A DNA stretch of 64,000 nt from Oligoflexus tunisiensis (GTDB taxonomy: Bacteria > Bdellovibrionota_B > Oligoflexia > Oligoflexales > Oligoflexaceae). Below the pieces are notes generated by a model. The model saw only the letters and a program-made list of their open reading frames with translations, ran no database searches and was not told where the DNA came from. The first letter of the stretch is position 1, and each line of letters begins with the position of its first letter. The DNA is taken from NCBI RefSeq assembly GCF_001748245.1, contig NZ_BDFO01000001.1, positions 4,727,471 to 4,791,470 on the forward strand, written 5' to 3'. The translations under genes and the position numbers were made by a program. Below are positions 33,460-42,071 of the stretch, one piece after another.

Positions 33460-34694
33460 AACGCTTCATTTTTGTTTTGATCTGGTCCTGGTCCGGAGCA
33501 TCCTATGCTCAGAAACATTTTACGCTGAACGATGCCTTGCAGCATGTATTAAAGGATAGCCCCTATGTTCAGGCGGAAAAGGCCAATATCGAGATCGCCG
33601 AGGCGGCCGCGTTAAGAGCCCGAGGCCAGCTTTTGCCTCAATTGAATATACGGGGCTCCATCCACCAGCGGCCGGACACGACCGACGTGGATGAACCCCG
33701 GCGCGCCTCTGAATATTCCATTAGCCTGGCGCAGCCTCTCTTTTATGGAGGATCCCGTTTTTATCAGTGGCGGGCCGCTCAATCCATGCTTGACGCCCGT
33801 ATCGCCGGAACAGCTTCCTCACTGCAGAATATCAAACTGGAATTGACGCAGACCTACCTCGCGATACTCGCGCGCATGGAGATCCTTGAGCACCAGCGGG
33901 AGCAGGTGAGAGTTTTGAAGGAGCAGGTGACGGTCGTACGCGCACGCTTCAAGGCCGGCACCGCCATACGCTCCGACGTGCAGCAGGCCGAGGCTCGACT
34001 GGCGGCTGCGGAAGGTTCCGCAACGATGGCTGAAAGTCAGCTGGAAATTGCCAGGGCCCAGCTGCTCCAGTATCTAGGCTTTGAACCGGACGCCCCTTTG
34101 GTCTGGCCCGACATTCCCAGGAATCTGCCTGATAAGGCGGAAGTTCTCTATGGCAAAGTCCTGGCCGAGAATCCTCTTTTGCACCAAAGTCAGGCGCTGA
34201 TCGCCAGCGAACAGGCTGAGCACAAAGCAGCCAGAGGAGCCTTTTTTCCCGAGTTTACCGCTGAATTACGCCGGACGCGGCGCCTGGATCAGGACGATCT
34301 GCCCGAGCAACAGAATGAGATCGTCCTCGGCATGACCCTTAATTTATTCAATGGTCTTCAGTCCTATTACAATGCGAGCCAGCAGAACCTTGAACTGCAG
34401 CAGGCGCGGGAAAGGATGACCATAGTCAAGCGGGAGCTCCAGCAGGAAAGCAGCGAGATTTTCTCCCAGTTTTTGGCCGCGAAATCAAACCTGGGTTCGT
34501 TGCGAGTCGCCGTGAATTCAGCCGAGTCGGCGGCGAGGGCCTTTGAGTTGGAGTATAAAAGCGGGCTGCGCGGTCTCTCGGATGTGCTGAATGCGGAACA
34601 GGATGTTTTGCAGGCCCAGGTCTCCCTCATCCAGGCCAGGTTCGAATATTACCTGGCGGCGTATCGTATGCAGTACGTCGCCGGCAGTCTCTGA
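33456..34694 (+). CDS. TolC-family outer-membrane channel of the RND system
   Basis: 412 residues. GTG start overlapping the pump stop (GTGA). Signal FIFVLIWSWSGASYA, then two OEP repeats (FTLNDALQHVLKDSPYVQAEKANIEIAEAAALRARGQLLPQL and the second starting LLHQSQALIASEQAEHKAARGAFFPEF). Ends with RFEYYLAAYRMQYVAGSL, as usual for TolC proteins. It completes the tripartite pump; this is the second TolC-type gene in the window, so each exporter has its own outer channel. Confidence 0.92.
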   Translation: MKRFIFVLIWSWSGASYAQKHFTLNDALQHVLKDSPYVQAEKANIEIAEAAALRARGQLLPQLNIRGSIHQRPDTTDVDEPRRASEYSISLAQPLFYGGSRFYQWRAAQSMLDARIAGTASSLQNIKLELTQTYLAILARMEILEHQREQVRVLKEQVTVVRARFKAGTAIRSDVQQAEARLAAAEGSATMAESQLEIARAQLLQYLGFEPDAPLVWPDIPRNLPDKAEVLYGKVLAENPLLHQSQALIASEQAEHKAARGAFFPEFTAELRRTRRLDQDDLPEQQNEIVLGMTLNLFNGLQSYYNASQQNLELQQARERMTIVKRELQQESSEIFSQFLAAKSNLGSLRVAVNSAESAARAFELEYKSGLRGLSDVLNAEQDVLQAQVSLIQARFEYYLAAYRMQYVAGSL

Positions 34695-34863
34695 GAAGGG
34701 TGTGGATTTCCGCATTTTTTTCTTCTGTAATGTTTAAAAAAATATTCTATATTGCGCCGAATTTACTAAGAAAAACATCCCTGCGACAAATCCTTTAATG
34801 CGGGCCTTCCCGTTCACCGACATAGTCCCTATATAAGACAAGCGCAAACCTTTGGGGATAAGT

Positions 34864-36615
34864 ATGAGCGAGCAAAAAGCACAGGCCCGTGTTCTTTCCA
34901 TCGCCGTCGAGCAGGGCGGACCGCGCAAGGCGGAAAAGGATGCTTTGGAGCTGCGCATCACGGAGCTGATCGGCGTCGCGGAGCACTTATCCCAGCGCAT
35001 TGCCATTTCGCAAGGGCATGCGGAGCGTTTGGAAAAGGAGGTCGAGGATTTCCGCCGCCTCCGCCAGCAGGCCGAAGCGGAGCATAAGGCCCAGGAGGAG
35101 TTGAACACCAGCAAACGGCGTGAACTCGTGACTCTTGAGTCGGAAGTCAAGAAGCATGAGACCACCATCAGCAACCAGCAGGAGCGTATTCGCAACCTGA
35201 CGGAAACGATTGATATTGCCGAAAAACGCAGCAAGGAAGCGATCGCGGCTTTCCAGGCCGACACCGACGATAAGCTCAAATCCATCCAGCATGAGTTTGA
35301 AGCGGAAAAGGAACGGCTCACCATTGAGTTCGAAACTCATCGCAATCAAACCCAGACGGAAATGAAGCAGCTGACCGAGGAACTGGACCAGAACCGCAAG
35401 AAAGCCATGCGGGCGCTGGAAATTGAGATCCAGGACACTCGAAAAAAAGCCGAGGAAACCGTCTCCAAACTTCTGCACGACGGTCGCAGTAAAAACGAGG
35501 CTCTGATCAAATCCACCGAAGCCACCGCCTTGGAAGTGCACCGTGAATCGGAAGCCGCAGCCAAGAGGCTTCTGGTCGAAGCCAATCAAAAAGCGGCGGA
35601 CATCATCCGTGCTGCGCAGCATGAAGCCGAGGAAGTGCGCCGGCGCACCCACAACGCGGAAGTGAGTTTCCTGAAAGAGAAAAACAATGGACTCGCGGAA
35701 ATGAAACTCATGGTCGCGAACGCCAAGGAAGAGGCCCAAAACATCATTACGGCGGCCATGAAGGAAGCCAGTGAAATCCACTATAAAGTGGAAAAGGAAA
35801 ATGAAGCCAAGATAACTGCGGCCAACAGCAAGATCAGCCAGGCTCGCAATGCCGCTGAGAAGGAAACTCAGGAGTACATGGAAAAATCCCGTGCGGAACT
35901 GTTCCGCCAGGCCAAGGAACAGGAAGCCCTCCTGGCCCGTAAGCTGAAGGACGCGGAAGACCAGCTCGCGGCCGAACGCAAGCGCATGGAAGATGAAGCC
36001 CGCTCGATACTGGCCAGTGCCAGGGAGCGTGCCCAGGCGATCATTGACACCGCCAACAACGAGAAGAACTTCAAATTCGAAGAGCTCAAGGCTCTTGAGA
36101 ATTCCATGTTCCAATCCGCCAGACAGTCCGCTTCTGCCATCACCCACGACGCCGAGAAGATTGCTTTGAATATCGTGGAAGAAGCCCGTGGGCGGGCCAA
36201 GACGGTCGAAAAAACCGTGGAAGCGATCCTGGCCCATGCGACCGACGATGCGAACAAAATCCGCGCGAAGGCGGACGCCTATGCGGAGCAGATCAGGCGG
36301 GAAGTTCCCGACCCGGCTCAATGGGATGCGGAGCTGACTCGAATTCGCCAGCAGGAGCAGGATCGACTGCAGGCTTTGATCGAACCTACGGTCAAGAACT
36401 ACCTGAAAGCGATCGACATGGCGATCCACAGCGTCTTCATGGATCTGCCTTCGAAGTATCAGACCAACAAAGTGATCCAGGACTTTGCCGAAGCGATCGG
36501 CACGATCCAGCACAAGAAGAATCTGATCAAGTTTGGCGATCTGATTCCAAGGTTGGCTGTCTCGCCGCAGATCAGTGACTCGTCGATGCCACCGCCCTTG
36601 AAAAAATCATCCTGA
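34864..36615 (+). CDS. Large coiled-coil protein, DivIVA/SMC-like in composition
   Basis: 583 residues, almost entirely charged heptad-repeat helix (about 25-540), with many Ala/Glu/Lys/Arg runs such as AAAKRLLVEANQKAADIIRAAQHEAEEVRRR and EARSILASARERAQAIIDTA. These repeated units (A-x-x-I-x-x-A-x-x-E-A) recall DivIVA, the FlaC/cell-pole coiled coils and the ATP synthase b subunit, but no named domain is evident. No signal peptide, TM segment or Cys. The C-terminus (SPQISDSSMPPPLKKSS) is unstructured. ATG at 34864 with GGGGATA upstream. Single gene between the RND operon and a 500-bp gap; ends in a strong hairpin. A cytoskeletal or polar-organising role is only a guess. Confidence 0.82.
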   Translation: MSEQKAQARVLSIAVEQGGPRKAEKDALELRITELIGVAEHLSQRIAISQGHAERLEKEVEDFRRLRQQAEAEHKAQEELNTSKRRELVTLESEVKKHETTISNQQERIRNLTETIDIAEKRSKEAIAAFQADTDDKLKSIQHEFEAEKERLTIEFETHRNQTQTEMKQLTEELDQNRKKAMRALEIEIQDTRKKAEETVSKLLHDGRSKNEALIKSTEATALEVHRESEAAAKRLLVEANQKAADIIRAAQHEAEEVRRRTHNAEVSFLKEKNNGLAEMKLMVANAKEEAQNIITAAMKEASEIHYKVEKENEAKITAANSKISQARNAAEKETQEYMEKSRAELFRQAKEQEALLARKLKDAEDQLAAERKRMEDEARSILASARERAQAIIDTANNEKNFKFEELKALENSMFQSARQSASAITHDAEKIALNIVEEARGRAKTVEKTVEAILAHATDDANKIRAKADAYAEQIRREVPDPAQWDAELTRIRQQEQDRLQALIEPTVKNYLKAIDMAIHSVFMDLPSKYQTNKVIQDFAEAIGTIQHKKNLIKFGDLIPRLAVSPQISDSSMPPPLKKSS

Positions 36616-36623
36616 ATGTCTTC

Positions 36624-36646
36624 ACCGGGGTGCTCTCCACCCCGGT
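36624..36646 (+). terminator. Hairpin after coiled-coil gene
   Basis: ACCGGGGTG, loop CTCTC, CACCCCGGT: perfect 9-bp stem, 8 bp after the stop codon, then a moderately T-containing tail. Likely terminator. Confidence 0.7.
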
Positions 36647-36866
36647 ATCATCGTGTTTCCCCAAGCCTTCCGCCGACTTATACCTACCCTCAACGACGTC
36701 CTTCCATCCCTGGTTTGACCGTCAAGGGTTTGGACAACGTTACGTTCCTTCTGCCTAACGTAGCAGACAATCCTGGACAACATGCGGGACAAATGCCTGT
36801 GATTCATGCCGAGTTCGGTGCGGCATGGCAATTGCTTTGGGGCCCGTGAACGCGAATGTTCCGCAT

Positions 36867-36898
36867 GCAAAGCCGAGTGAATCTCACTCACACTTTGC
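36867..36898. repeat. Two-part inverted repeat / hairpin of unknown role
   Basis: GCAAAG, CC, GAGTGA, ATC, TCACTC, ACA, CTTTGC. Two perfect 6-bp stems separated by an internal loop, about 250 bp after the coiled-coil gene and about 240 bp before the next start. Could be an operator or a structured leader element. Confidence 0.5.
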
Positions 36899-37033
36899 GC
36901 GCATATGATACGCGCTCGCACAGCGACGATCACTTCACATCTCTGGCCGACATCGCGCCACGCGACTGCTTTCGAACCCCTATTTTTCAAGCACAATCAT
37001 CATCTATTGCGTAGTGCATTGTTTCACAAAGCG

Positions 37034-37062
37034 TTCACTAAATTTTTTACTTTTTGTAAAAT
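37034..37062 (+). promoter_or_regulatory. Sigma-70-like promoter candidate for haem lipoprotein operon
   Basis: -35-like TTCACT (37034-37039) and -10-like TAAAAT (37057-37062) with a 17-bp spacer, in a locally A+T-rich segment about 80 bp before the start at 37141. Confidence 0.5.
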
Positions 37063-37140
37063 TTTCTCTTAATGAAAAACAAAATCTTCCGAAACGTAAG
37101 CATTAGGTCAACACGCAACGCTTAGGCTAAGGAGAACATC

Positions 37141-37977
37141 ATGCATTTGAGATGGAAAGTGGCACTCGCCATCAGCGCATCAATTGCCATCAGCTGCAGC
37201 AGCGCCAAACAAAGCGCTGACAAGAGCAGCGGCAACACGGGTGCAGGCAGCGACGAATTGATCAATGCCGAGACCACCTATTACGCGGGTTACGACGGCA
37301 CGACGGATTACAGCATCCTGCTTCCGGATTTTCGCAAGTATGCCCTTGCGGATCAATCGGTTGCCAAACTCGAAGAGATCAAGGTGACTCTCTCCGATGA
37401 ACTGTTGAATGAGCTGGTGGCCCAGTCCAAGGCCAAGAACCCCAATTTTGATGAGGAAAAGTTCAAGAAGCGTTTCAGGAAGGAACGCACGTCCTATAAG
37501 ATCACACCCTTGAAGGCTGGGACTCTGTATGTGGCCACTTCAGGTGGTCGTGGCGGACCTCCCGGCACAGGTCAGTCCGGGTTCCCCGTCTCCAAGAACA
37601 TCCGCATTGTTGTGAAGCAGTATTCAGCTGAAGACCTGGCGCTGGGCAAGGCCCGCTATGAAACCGACGCCGGGGGGACTCTGAAGAGCTGCAAGTCCTG
37701 CCATGAATCAGCGGATAACAATGCCCCTCCTCATGAGCTGGGCCGCATCATGCAGATTTCCGACAGTGACGCCAGCACCTGGCTCAAGACAGGCGAACTC
37801 AATGGTCGCGTGGCCGAGGTTGAGCATGCCTGGGAATTCAACTCTGATGCGGAACTCCAGGGTGTGGTCGCCTATCTGCGCAGCAAGCAGACGCGCGATA
37901 TCGAAACGCTGACCAAGCTCTATTTCGAAGAGCATTTGGCCAATGATCAGGGTATCAAGCAAGGCCCGAAACCATAA
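37141..37977 (+). CDS. Lipoprotein with single c-type haem domain
   Basis: 278 residues. Lipobox IAISCS; Ser/Gly-rich linker (to about 48); a beta-rich central part (YAGYDGTTDYSILLPDF to IRIVVKQYS); then a compact cytochrome c domain with motif CKSCH (about 184-188) and a distal helix region (AWEFNSDAELQGVVAYLRSKQ). A possible axial Met is in RIMQISD. AAGGAGAACATC before the ATG. Followed after 12 bp by a diheme lipoprotein, forming an operon likely to be a small electron-transfer pair on the outer membrane. Confidence 0.85.
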   Translation: MHLRWKVALAISASIAISCSSAKQSADKSSGNTGAGSDELINAETTYYAGYDGTTDYSILLPDFRKYALADQSVAKLEEIKVTLSDELLNELVAQSKAKNPNFDEEKFKKRFRKERTSYKITPLKAGTLYVATSGGRGGPPGTGQSGFPVSKNIRIVVKQYSAEDLALGKARYETDAGGTLKSCKSCHESADNNAPPHELGRIMQISDSDASTWLKTGELNGRVAEVEHAWEFNSDAELQGVVAYLRSKQTRDIETLTKLYFEEHLANDQGIKQGPKP

Positions 37978-37989
37978 CAGGATACGACC

Positions 37990-39048
37990 ATGATCATAAG
38001 GAATGTGGCGACTTGTGTCGCGCTCATACTCATCGTGTCCTGCAAGGCGAAGAAAAAATCCGTCAGTGAGCTCGATGCCGAGCAGCCGATGGTGACGCTG
38101 GGATCAGGCCCGCTGCCACCCACCTTGATGGAGACTGGTCTCTTCAAGGATGGCGACCTTGCAGCTCTGAGTCCAGGCCTGCACCGGTACGACGTCCGCG
38201 TGCCCTTATGGTCCGATGGAGCCCAAAAAGATCGCTTTGTTTTTGCCCCCACAGACAAAGCGGTCTCTTTCAATGGCACGAAGCTGGACTTCCCCACGGG
38301 TTCTGTCTTCGTGAAACATTTTAAGAGCGACAATGATCCGGGCCTTAATGTTGAGACCCGGGTCATTGTCCTCAACGGGGATGGCACGTGGGTCTACGGC
38401 ACCTATCTTTGGAAGGAGGACGGGAGCACCGAGCTGCTCGACCGCGCCCGTACCGTCCAGGTGGGTGGCAAGGACTACCGCATCCCCTCTCCCAAGGAGT
38501 GCACCACCTGTCATCGCGAAAACGCCGAAGTCTTGGGCTTTTCATTGGAGCAGCTGAATCGGGATAACCAGATCCAGCAGCTGTCGGAACTTAAGGTTCT
38601 GGGGCCGGACGTGCAAAGCATGCTGGCGGTCAAGCCCCTCGATGATGTGAAGGACAAGGCCCTTCCCATCAATAGCAGGGCTCGCACCTATATGCATGTG
38701 AACTGCGCGACTTGTCACAACCCGGGCGGCCCCAAGGGGGCCAACCTCATGGATATGCGTTTGGAAGCAGTGGACACCCATCTTCTCAGCCTGGGAAAAA
38801 TTTTTCCTGGCAAACCGGATGATTCCATCCTCTTCCAAAAAATATCGGCTGACACATCCCGGATGCCTCCGGTCAGTATTCGCCCTGATCCTTTGGCTTT
38901 GGAGATTTTTCGTTCGTATATAGAAGGTCTGGTGGAAACACCCGCTCCGGTCACGGATGAGCCGGTTCAGATACCTGAGCCGCAACCGGGGCGAGACGTG
39001 CCTGCGGAAGAATCGCAGAACGATGAAGTCCAGCAGTCGGGTCCTTAA
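37990..39048 (+). CDS. SO2930-like diheme cytochrome lipoprotein
   Basis: 352 residues. Lipobox LIVSC. Two c-haem motifs: CTTCH (about 171-175, in PKECTTCHRENAEVLGF) and CATCH (about 239-243, in HVNCATCHNPGGP). The text YDVRVPLWSDGAQKDRFVF and GAMTGSVFVKHF-like stretch (FPTGSVFVKHF) match the SO2930/HNE_0200-type family of extracytoplasmic diheme proteins, whose partner is often another lipoprotein, as here. A Pro/Glu-rich tail follows. Its stop overlaps the stop of the opposing kinase by 3-4 bp. Confidence 0.87.
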   Translation: MIIRNVATCVALILIVSCKAKKKSVSELDAEQPMVTLGSGPLPPTLMETGLFKDGDLAALSPGLHRYDVRVPLWSDGAQKDRFVFAPTDKAVSFNGTKLDFPTGSVFVKHFKSDNDPGLNVETRVIVLNGDGTWVYGTYLWKEDGSTELLDRARTVQVGGKDYRIPSPKECTTCHRENAEVLGFSLEQLNRDNQIQQLSELKVLGPDVQSMLAVKPLDDVKDKALPINSRARTYMHVNCATCHNPGGPKGANLMDMRLEAVDTHLLSLGKIFPGKPDDSILFQKISADTSRMPPVSIRPDPLALEIFRSYIEGLVETPAPVTDEPVQIPEPQPGRDVPAEESQNDEVQQSGP

Positions 39049-41903
39049 GCCACCCGTCGCGTCCCTACTCCCTTCTGAGCTCTGGGTATCCAGAGCTCGA
39101 ATTCCGTGCCTTCACCGACACGGCTGGAGACATGGATCGTTCCACCCACAGCTTCCAGACTTCGGGCAACGGCCGACATGCCGACCCCGCGTCCGGAGAT
39201 ATCCGACACCCGTTCAGCCGTGGACAGCCCATCGCGGAAAATCAGTTCCAGCTTCTCCTGCTCACTCATGCGGGCGACTTCCTCGGGCTGCACCAATCCG
39301 GAGTCGATGGCCTTTTGCACCACCGCCTGGGTATTGATGCCCTTGCCATCATCGGCCAGTTTCAGCGTCCAGCCGGACTCGGCCTCGATGAAAGTCAGTC
39401 GCAGATGCCCGACCGGTGGCTTCGTGCCGCGCTCATCCGGTGCTTCCAAACCGTGATCAACGGAATTCCGGATCAGATGGGTCAGGTTCTGCAGAACCGG
39501 AGCGAACACATCCGAATCAAGCCGCACATCGCCGCCGATGATTTCCAGTTCCGCTTTCTTGTCCAGACGCTCCGCCAGCAGTTTCACAAAATCCGGCAAG
39601 GGGCCGACCAGATCGCGGGCATTTTTCATCAGGATGGTCTGGATCCACAGAGCCAGCTCGCGCCGCGCATCATCCAGCGTTCCGACGCGTCCCACGCGTT
39701 GTTCCAGCGACTTGATGGAATTCTGATCGAGCTGCACCCAGCTGCCGACCTCTTCCTCATAGCTGATGGACAGCAGCTGATAGTTGGCCATCAGGAAATC
39801 CTTCAGCTTGCCTTCCACCTCATGAACATGATCGATGCTGATCACGAGTTCATCTTCAATCTGGTGAATGGTTCTGGCCATTTCAACCAGACCAAAGGCT
39901 CCGCAGTTGCCCTTCAGGGTATGCAGGATGGCTCGCGCACGGGCCTGATCCTGCATGGCATCCTTGGCCTTCAACTCCGCCAGCGAACGGCGGGCATCGG
40001 TCAGGAAAAGACCAAAGGCTTCCCGCTGCCGCAGGATTCCAAGGACGGCGTTGATGTTGATGTTTTCCATTTCCGCCTGTTCAAGCGCGGTGACATCGGT
40101 GATGGTAAAGAGCACGAGTTCAACCTTGCCGGTCTCATTGCGCACCGCACTGGCCACAAGGCGCAGAGCCTTATCCCCCACATGGAAACGCTGGGGCAGC
40201 TGTTCGGTGGTCACTTCCTCGGGCATGATATCTTCAAAAATTTCACTGATGGCCAGCTGATAATAGCCGGCATGAGCGGGCTTCATGTTCAGGAGTTTAG
40301 AGAGGAGCATACCGGTGCGCACGCGATTATCAAAGAGGTTCTGGCAGGATTTGGTGAATCCTTCCTGAATCTCGCCATCGCGATTGACCAGCAGGAAACC
40401 GCTCTGCACGTTGTTCAAAATCGTTTGCAGTGCCCGGCTGCGTTCCTTCACGCGCTCTTCCAGGTTGGAATTCATTTTTTCCAGCTGCTTCGAATAATCT
40501 TCAAGGCTGACGCGTGCATCCAGGACTTTCACGGTGAGCTGATGGAAGACGGATTTCAAAAGGCCGATTTCATTGTGGGGCAGTTTTTCCGTCAGCGTGC
40601 GCGGAATCCGGTCGGTATCATTTTTCTGAATGAGTTCCCCCATCTCCTGGATCGAGGCGGTGGTTTGCTTGAGGGGCATCAGAACCATGCGATAGAGCAG
40701 CCATGAGGCCAAAAGACCGACCGCTCCAACGGTCATCACCAGGTAAAGAATCAGCATGCGGGTGATCGAGTCGGCGACCGCAGCGGCCTCAGCCAGGGGT
40801 TTCACGACCACCACCTTCCAGTAGGAGGAAGGCACATGGAAGATATAGGCCAGCGAACGTGATCCGGTGACGAAGTCCCGATCCAGTTCCAGGCTTTGAT
40901 AAAGTTTGGTCTGCTGGGTGCGGGTATTCAGAGGATCCATGGTGATGGCATTGATGAATTCCGCTTCCTTTTCATCGATCTGGTAGCTGTCCTCATCCAC
41001 CTTTGTCGAAATCGTGGGATTGAAGCCCGGCATGCTGCGGGCTGTCGTCAGGATATCCTGATTCATGGCATCCAGGGCCTGGGCGATGGGAGCAAAGTGG
41101 GGCTCCTTTTGCGCGAGGTCACTGGCCATGACGAAGTCCTCGGTTCGATTGCCCTTATCGTCCTGACCGATTTTTTTCACCAGGTCGACGTTCGGAAAGG
41201 TCAGAAACTTGTTGTTGCGGTCCATGATGAAGACATAGCCACCGGTCTTTTTCTGCCAGGATTTCGCCAGGGCATGCAGACCTTCGAGTTTCACATCGAT
41301 GGTGACTTCGCCCATGAATTTGTCCTGATCAAAGATGCCGACCGTACAGGTGGTCATGGGCTGGTAGCTATAAGGGTCCATATACGAGCGGCTCCAGAAG
41401 CACTTGCCGCGCTGCGCATACCGCACCACCACGTACCATTCCTCGTGATGGTAACCCGCTCCGGGTTTGTTGTAATCGTCAAAGAACTCCAGCTGACCGT
41501 CCTTGTTGCGTCCCCAGAAGAAACTGCTGCGTTCCTTTTTGGGGTGAAAGGCATAGGGTTCCGGCCAGAATCCTCCACCGGCCACATCATTGTCGCCTTG
41601 GAAATTGACGAGAGGAGGCAGGGAGTTATGAATGACCTTGTCATCCTTGGGCAGGACCTTGCTCGTTTCAGCAAAGGTGCGGGCGAGGGCATCGACCTCA
41701 ATCAGACGGTTCTGCAGATCGCCGACCGCATTATTACCGGTCTGTTCGATCAGGCGTCGGCTCTCTTCGAGCACTTTTTCCGTTCCCATGGATTTCATCA
41801 CCAGAACGATGCCGCCGAGGACCCAAACTCCCAGAACCAGGACAGCGATCTGGGTTTTGAAACCAAGGCTTTGATGCCAACGTAATTTTTCAAACTGTGC
41901 CAT
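39045..41903 (-). CDS. Cache/HAMP/PAS/Hpt CheA-like histidine kinase
   Basis: 952 residues. TM1 (about 18-38); large periplasmic dCache-like sensor (about 45-360, FWPEPYAFHPKKERSSFFWGRN, YVFIMDRNNKFLTFPN); TM2 (about 382-405); HAMP (about 405-465); coiled coil; PAS-like domain (about 495-600, GFLLVNRDGEIQE); Hpt domain with phospho-His661 (AILHTLKGNCGAFGL); CheA-type ATPase (about 755-945: HLIRNSVDHGLE, DDGKGI, ISGRGVGMSAV). No CheW-like P5 domain, so it should not join chemoreceptor arrays. No receiver protein adjacent. The gene between it and the diheme operon converges end to end. Confidence 0.9.
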   Translation of the reverse strand: MAQFEKLRWHQSLGFKTQIAVLVLGVWVLGGIVLVMKSMGTEKVLEESRRLIEQTGNNAVGDLQNRLIEVDALARTFAETSKVLPKDDKVIHNSLPPLVNFQGDNDVAGGGFWPEPYAFHPKKERSSFFWGRNKDGQLEFFDDYNKPGAGYHHEEWYVVVRYAQRGKCFWSRSYMDPYSYQPMTTCTVGIFDQDKFMGEVTIDVKLEGLHALAKSWQKKTGGYVFIMDRNNKFLTFPNVDLVKKIGQDDKGNRTEDFVMASDLAQKEPHFAPIAQALDAMNQDILTTARSMPGFNPTISTKVDEDSYQIDEKEAEFINAITMDPLNTRTQQTKLYQSLELDRDFVTGSRSLAYIFHVPSSYWKVVVVKPLAEAAAVADSITRMLILYLVMTVGAVGLLASWLLYRMVLMPLKQTTASIQEMGELIQKNDTDRIPRTLTEKLPHNEIGLLKSVFHQLTVKVLDARVSLEDYSKQLEKMNSNLEERVKERSRALQTILNNVQSGFLLVNRDGEIQEGFTKSCQNLFDNRVRTGMLLSKLLNMKPAHAGYYQLAISEIFEDIMPEEVTTEQLPQRFHVGDKALRLVASAVRNETGKVELVLFTITDVTALEQAEMENININAVLGILRQREAFGLFLTDARRSLAELKAKDAMQDQARARAILHTLKGNCGAFGLVEMARTIHQIEDELVISIDHVHEVEGKLKDFLMANYQLLSISYEEEVGSWVQLDQNSIKSLEQRVGRVGTLDDARRELALWIQTILMKNARDLVGPLPDFVKLLAERLDKKAELEIIGGDVRLDSDVFAPVLQNLTHLIRNSVDHGLEAPDERGTKPPVGHLRLTFIEAESGWTLKLADDGKGINTQAVVQKAIDSGLVQPEEVARMSEQEKLELIFRDGLSTAERVSDISGRGVGMSAVARSLEAVGGTIHVSSRVGEGTEFELWIPRAQKGVGTRRVA

Positions 41904-42021
41904 GCCGGGCCTCCCAAGCTATGGAAGATACCTTCGGCGGAATTTGTCACAGACTCATAACTTTATTGAAATTTTTTCACATCAATGAGCCATCACAGGG
42001 ATTTATCGCATAAATATAGAA

Positions 42022-42055
42022 GCGGCGAACGATTCTCTTTTCGATCGCTCGCCGC
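42022..42055 (-). terminator. Hairpin 3' of the minus-strand haem lipoprotein genes
   Basis: GCGGCGA (42022-42028) pairs with TCGCCGC (42049-42055), with CGAT/ATCG inside. On the minus strand it lies just after the stop at 42072 and is followed by TTCTATATTT. Confidence 0.6.
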
Positions 42056-42071
42056 AGGGGCCTGGGAAAAT

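Larger units (their letters stand above)
36616..37140. other. Intergenic region with hairpins and promoter
   Basis: 525 bp without a convincing gene (two short open frames have no ribosome site). It contains the terminator at 36624-36646, an unexplained hairpin at 36867-36898, an A+T-rich stretch from about 37015 and a promoter candidate at 37034-37062 for the downstream haem operon. Confidence 0.7.

Noticed and set aside
34987..36513. 508-codon minus-strand open frame
   Set aside because: Exact antisense of the coiled-coil gene; Phe/Leu/Gly-rich composition reflects the repetitive codon use of that gene.
36616..36996. Two short overlapping open frames on both strands
   Set aside because: No ribosome site; sequence contains the terminator and hairpins instead.
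39132..40706. 524-codon plus-strand open frame
   Set aside because: Antisense of the CheA-like kinase; composition typical of a shadow.
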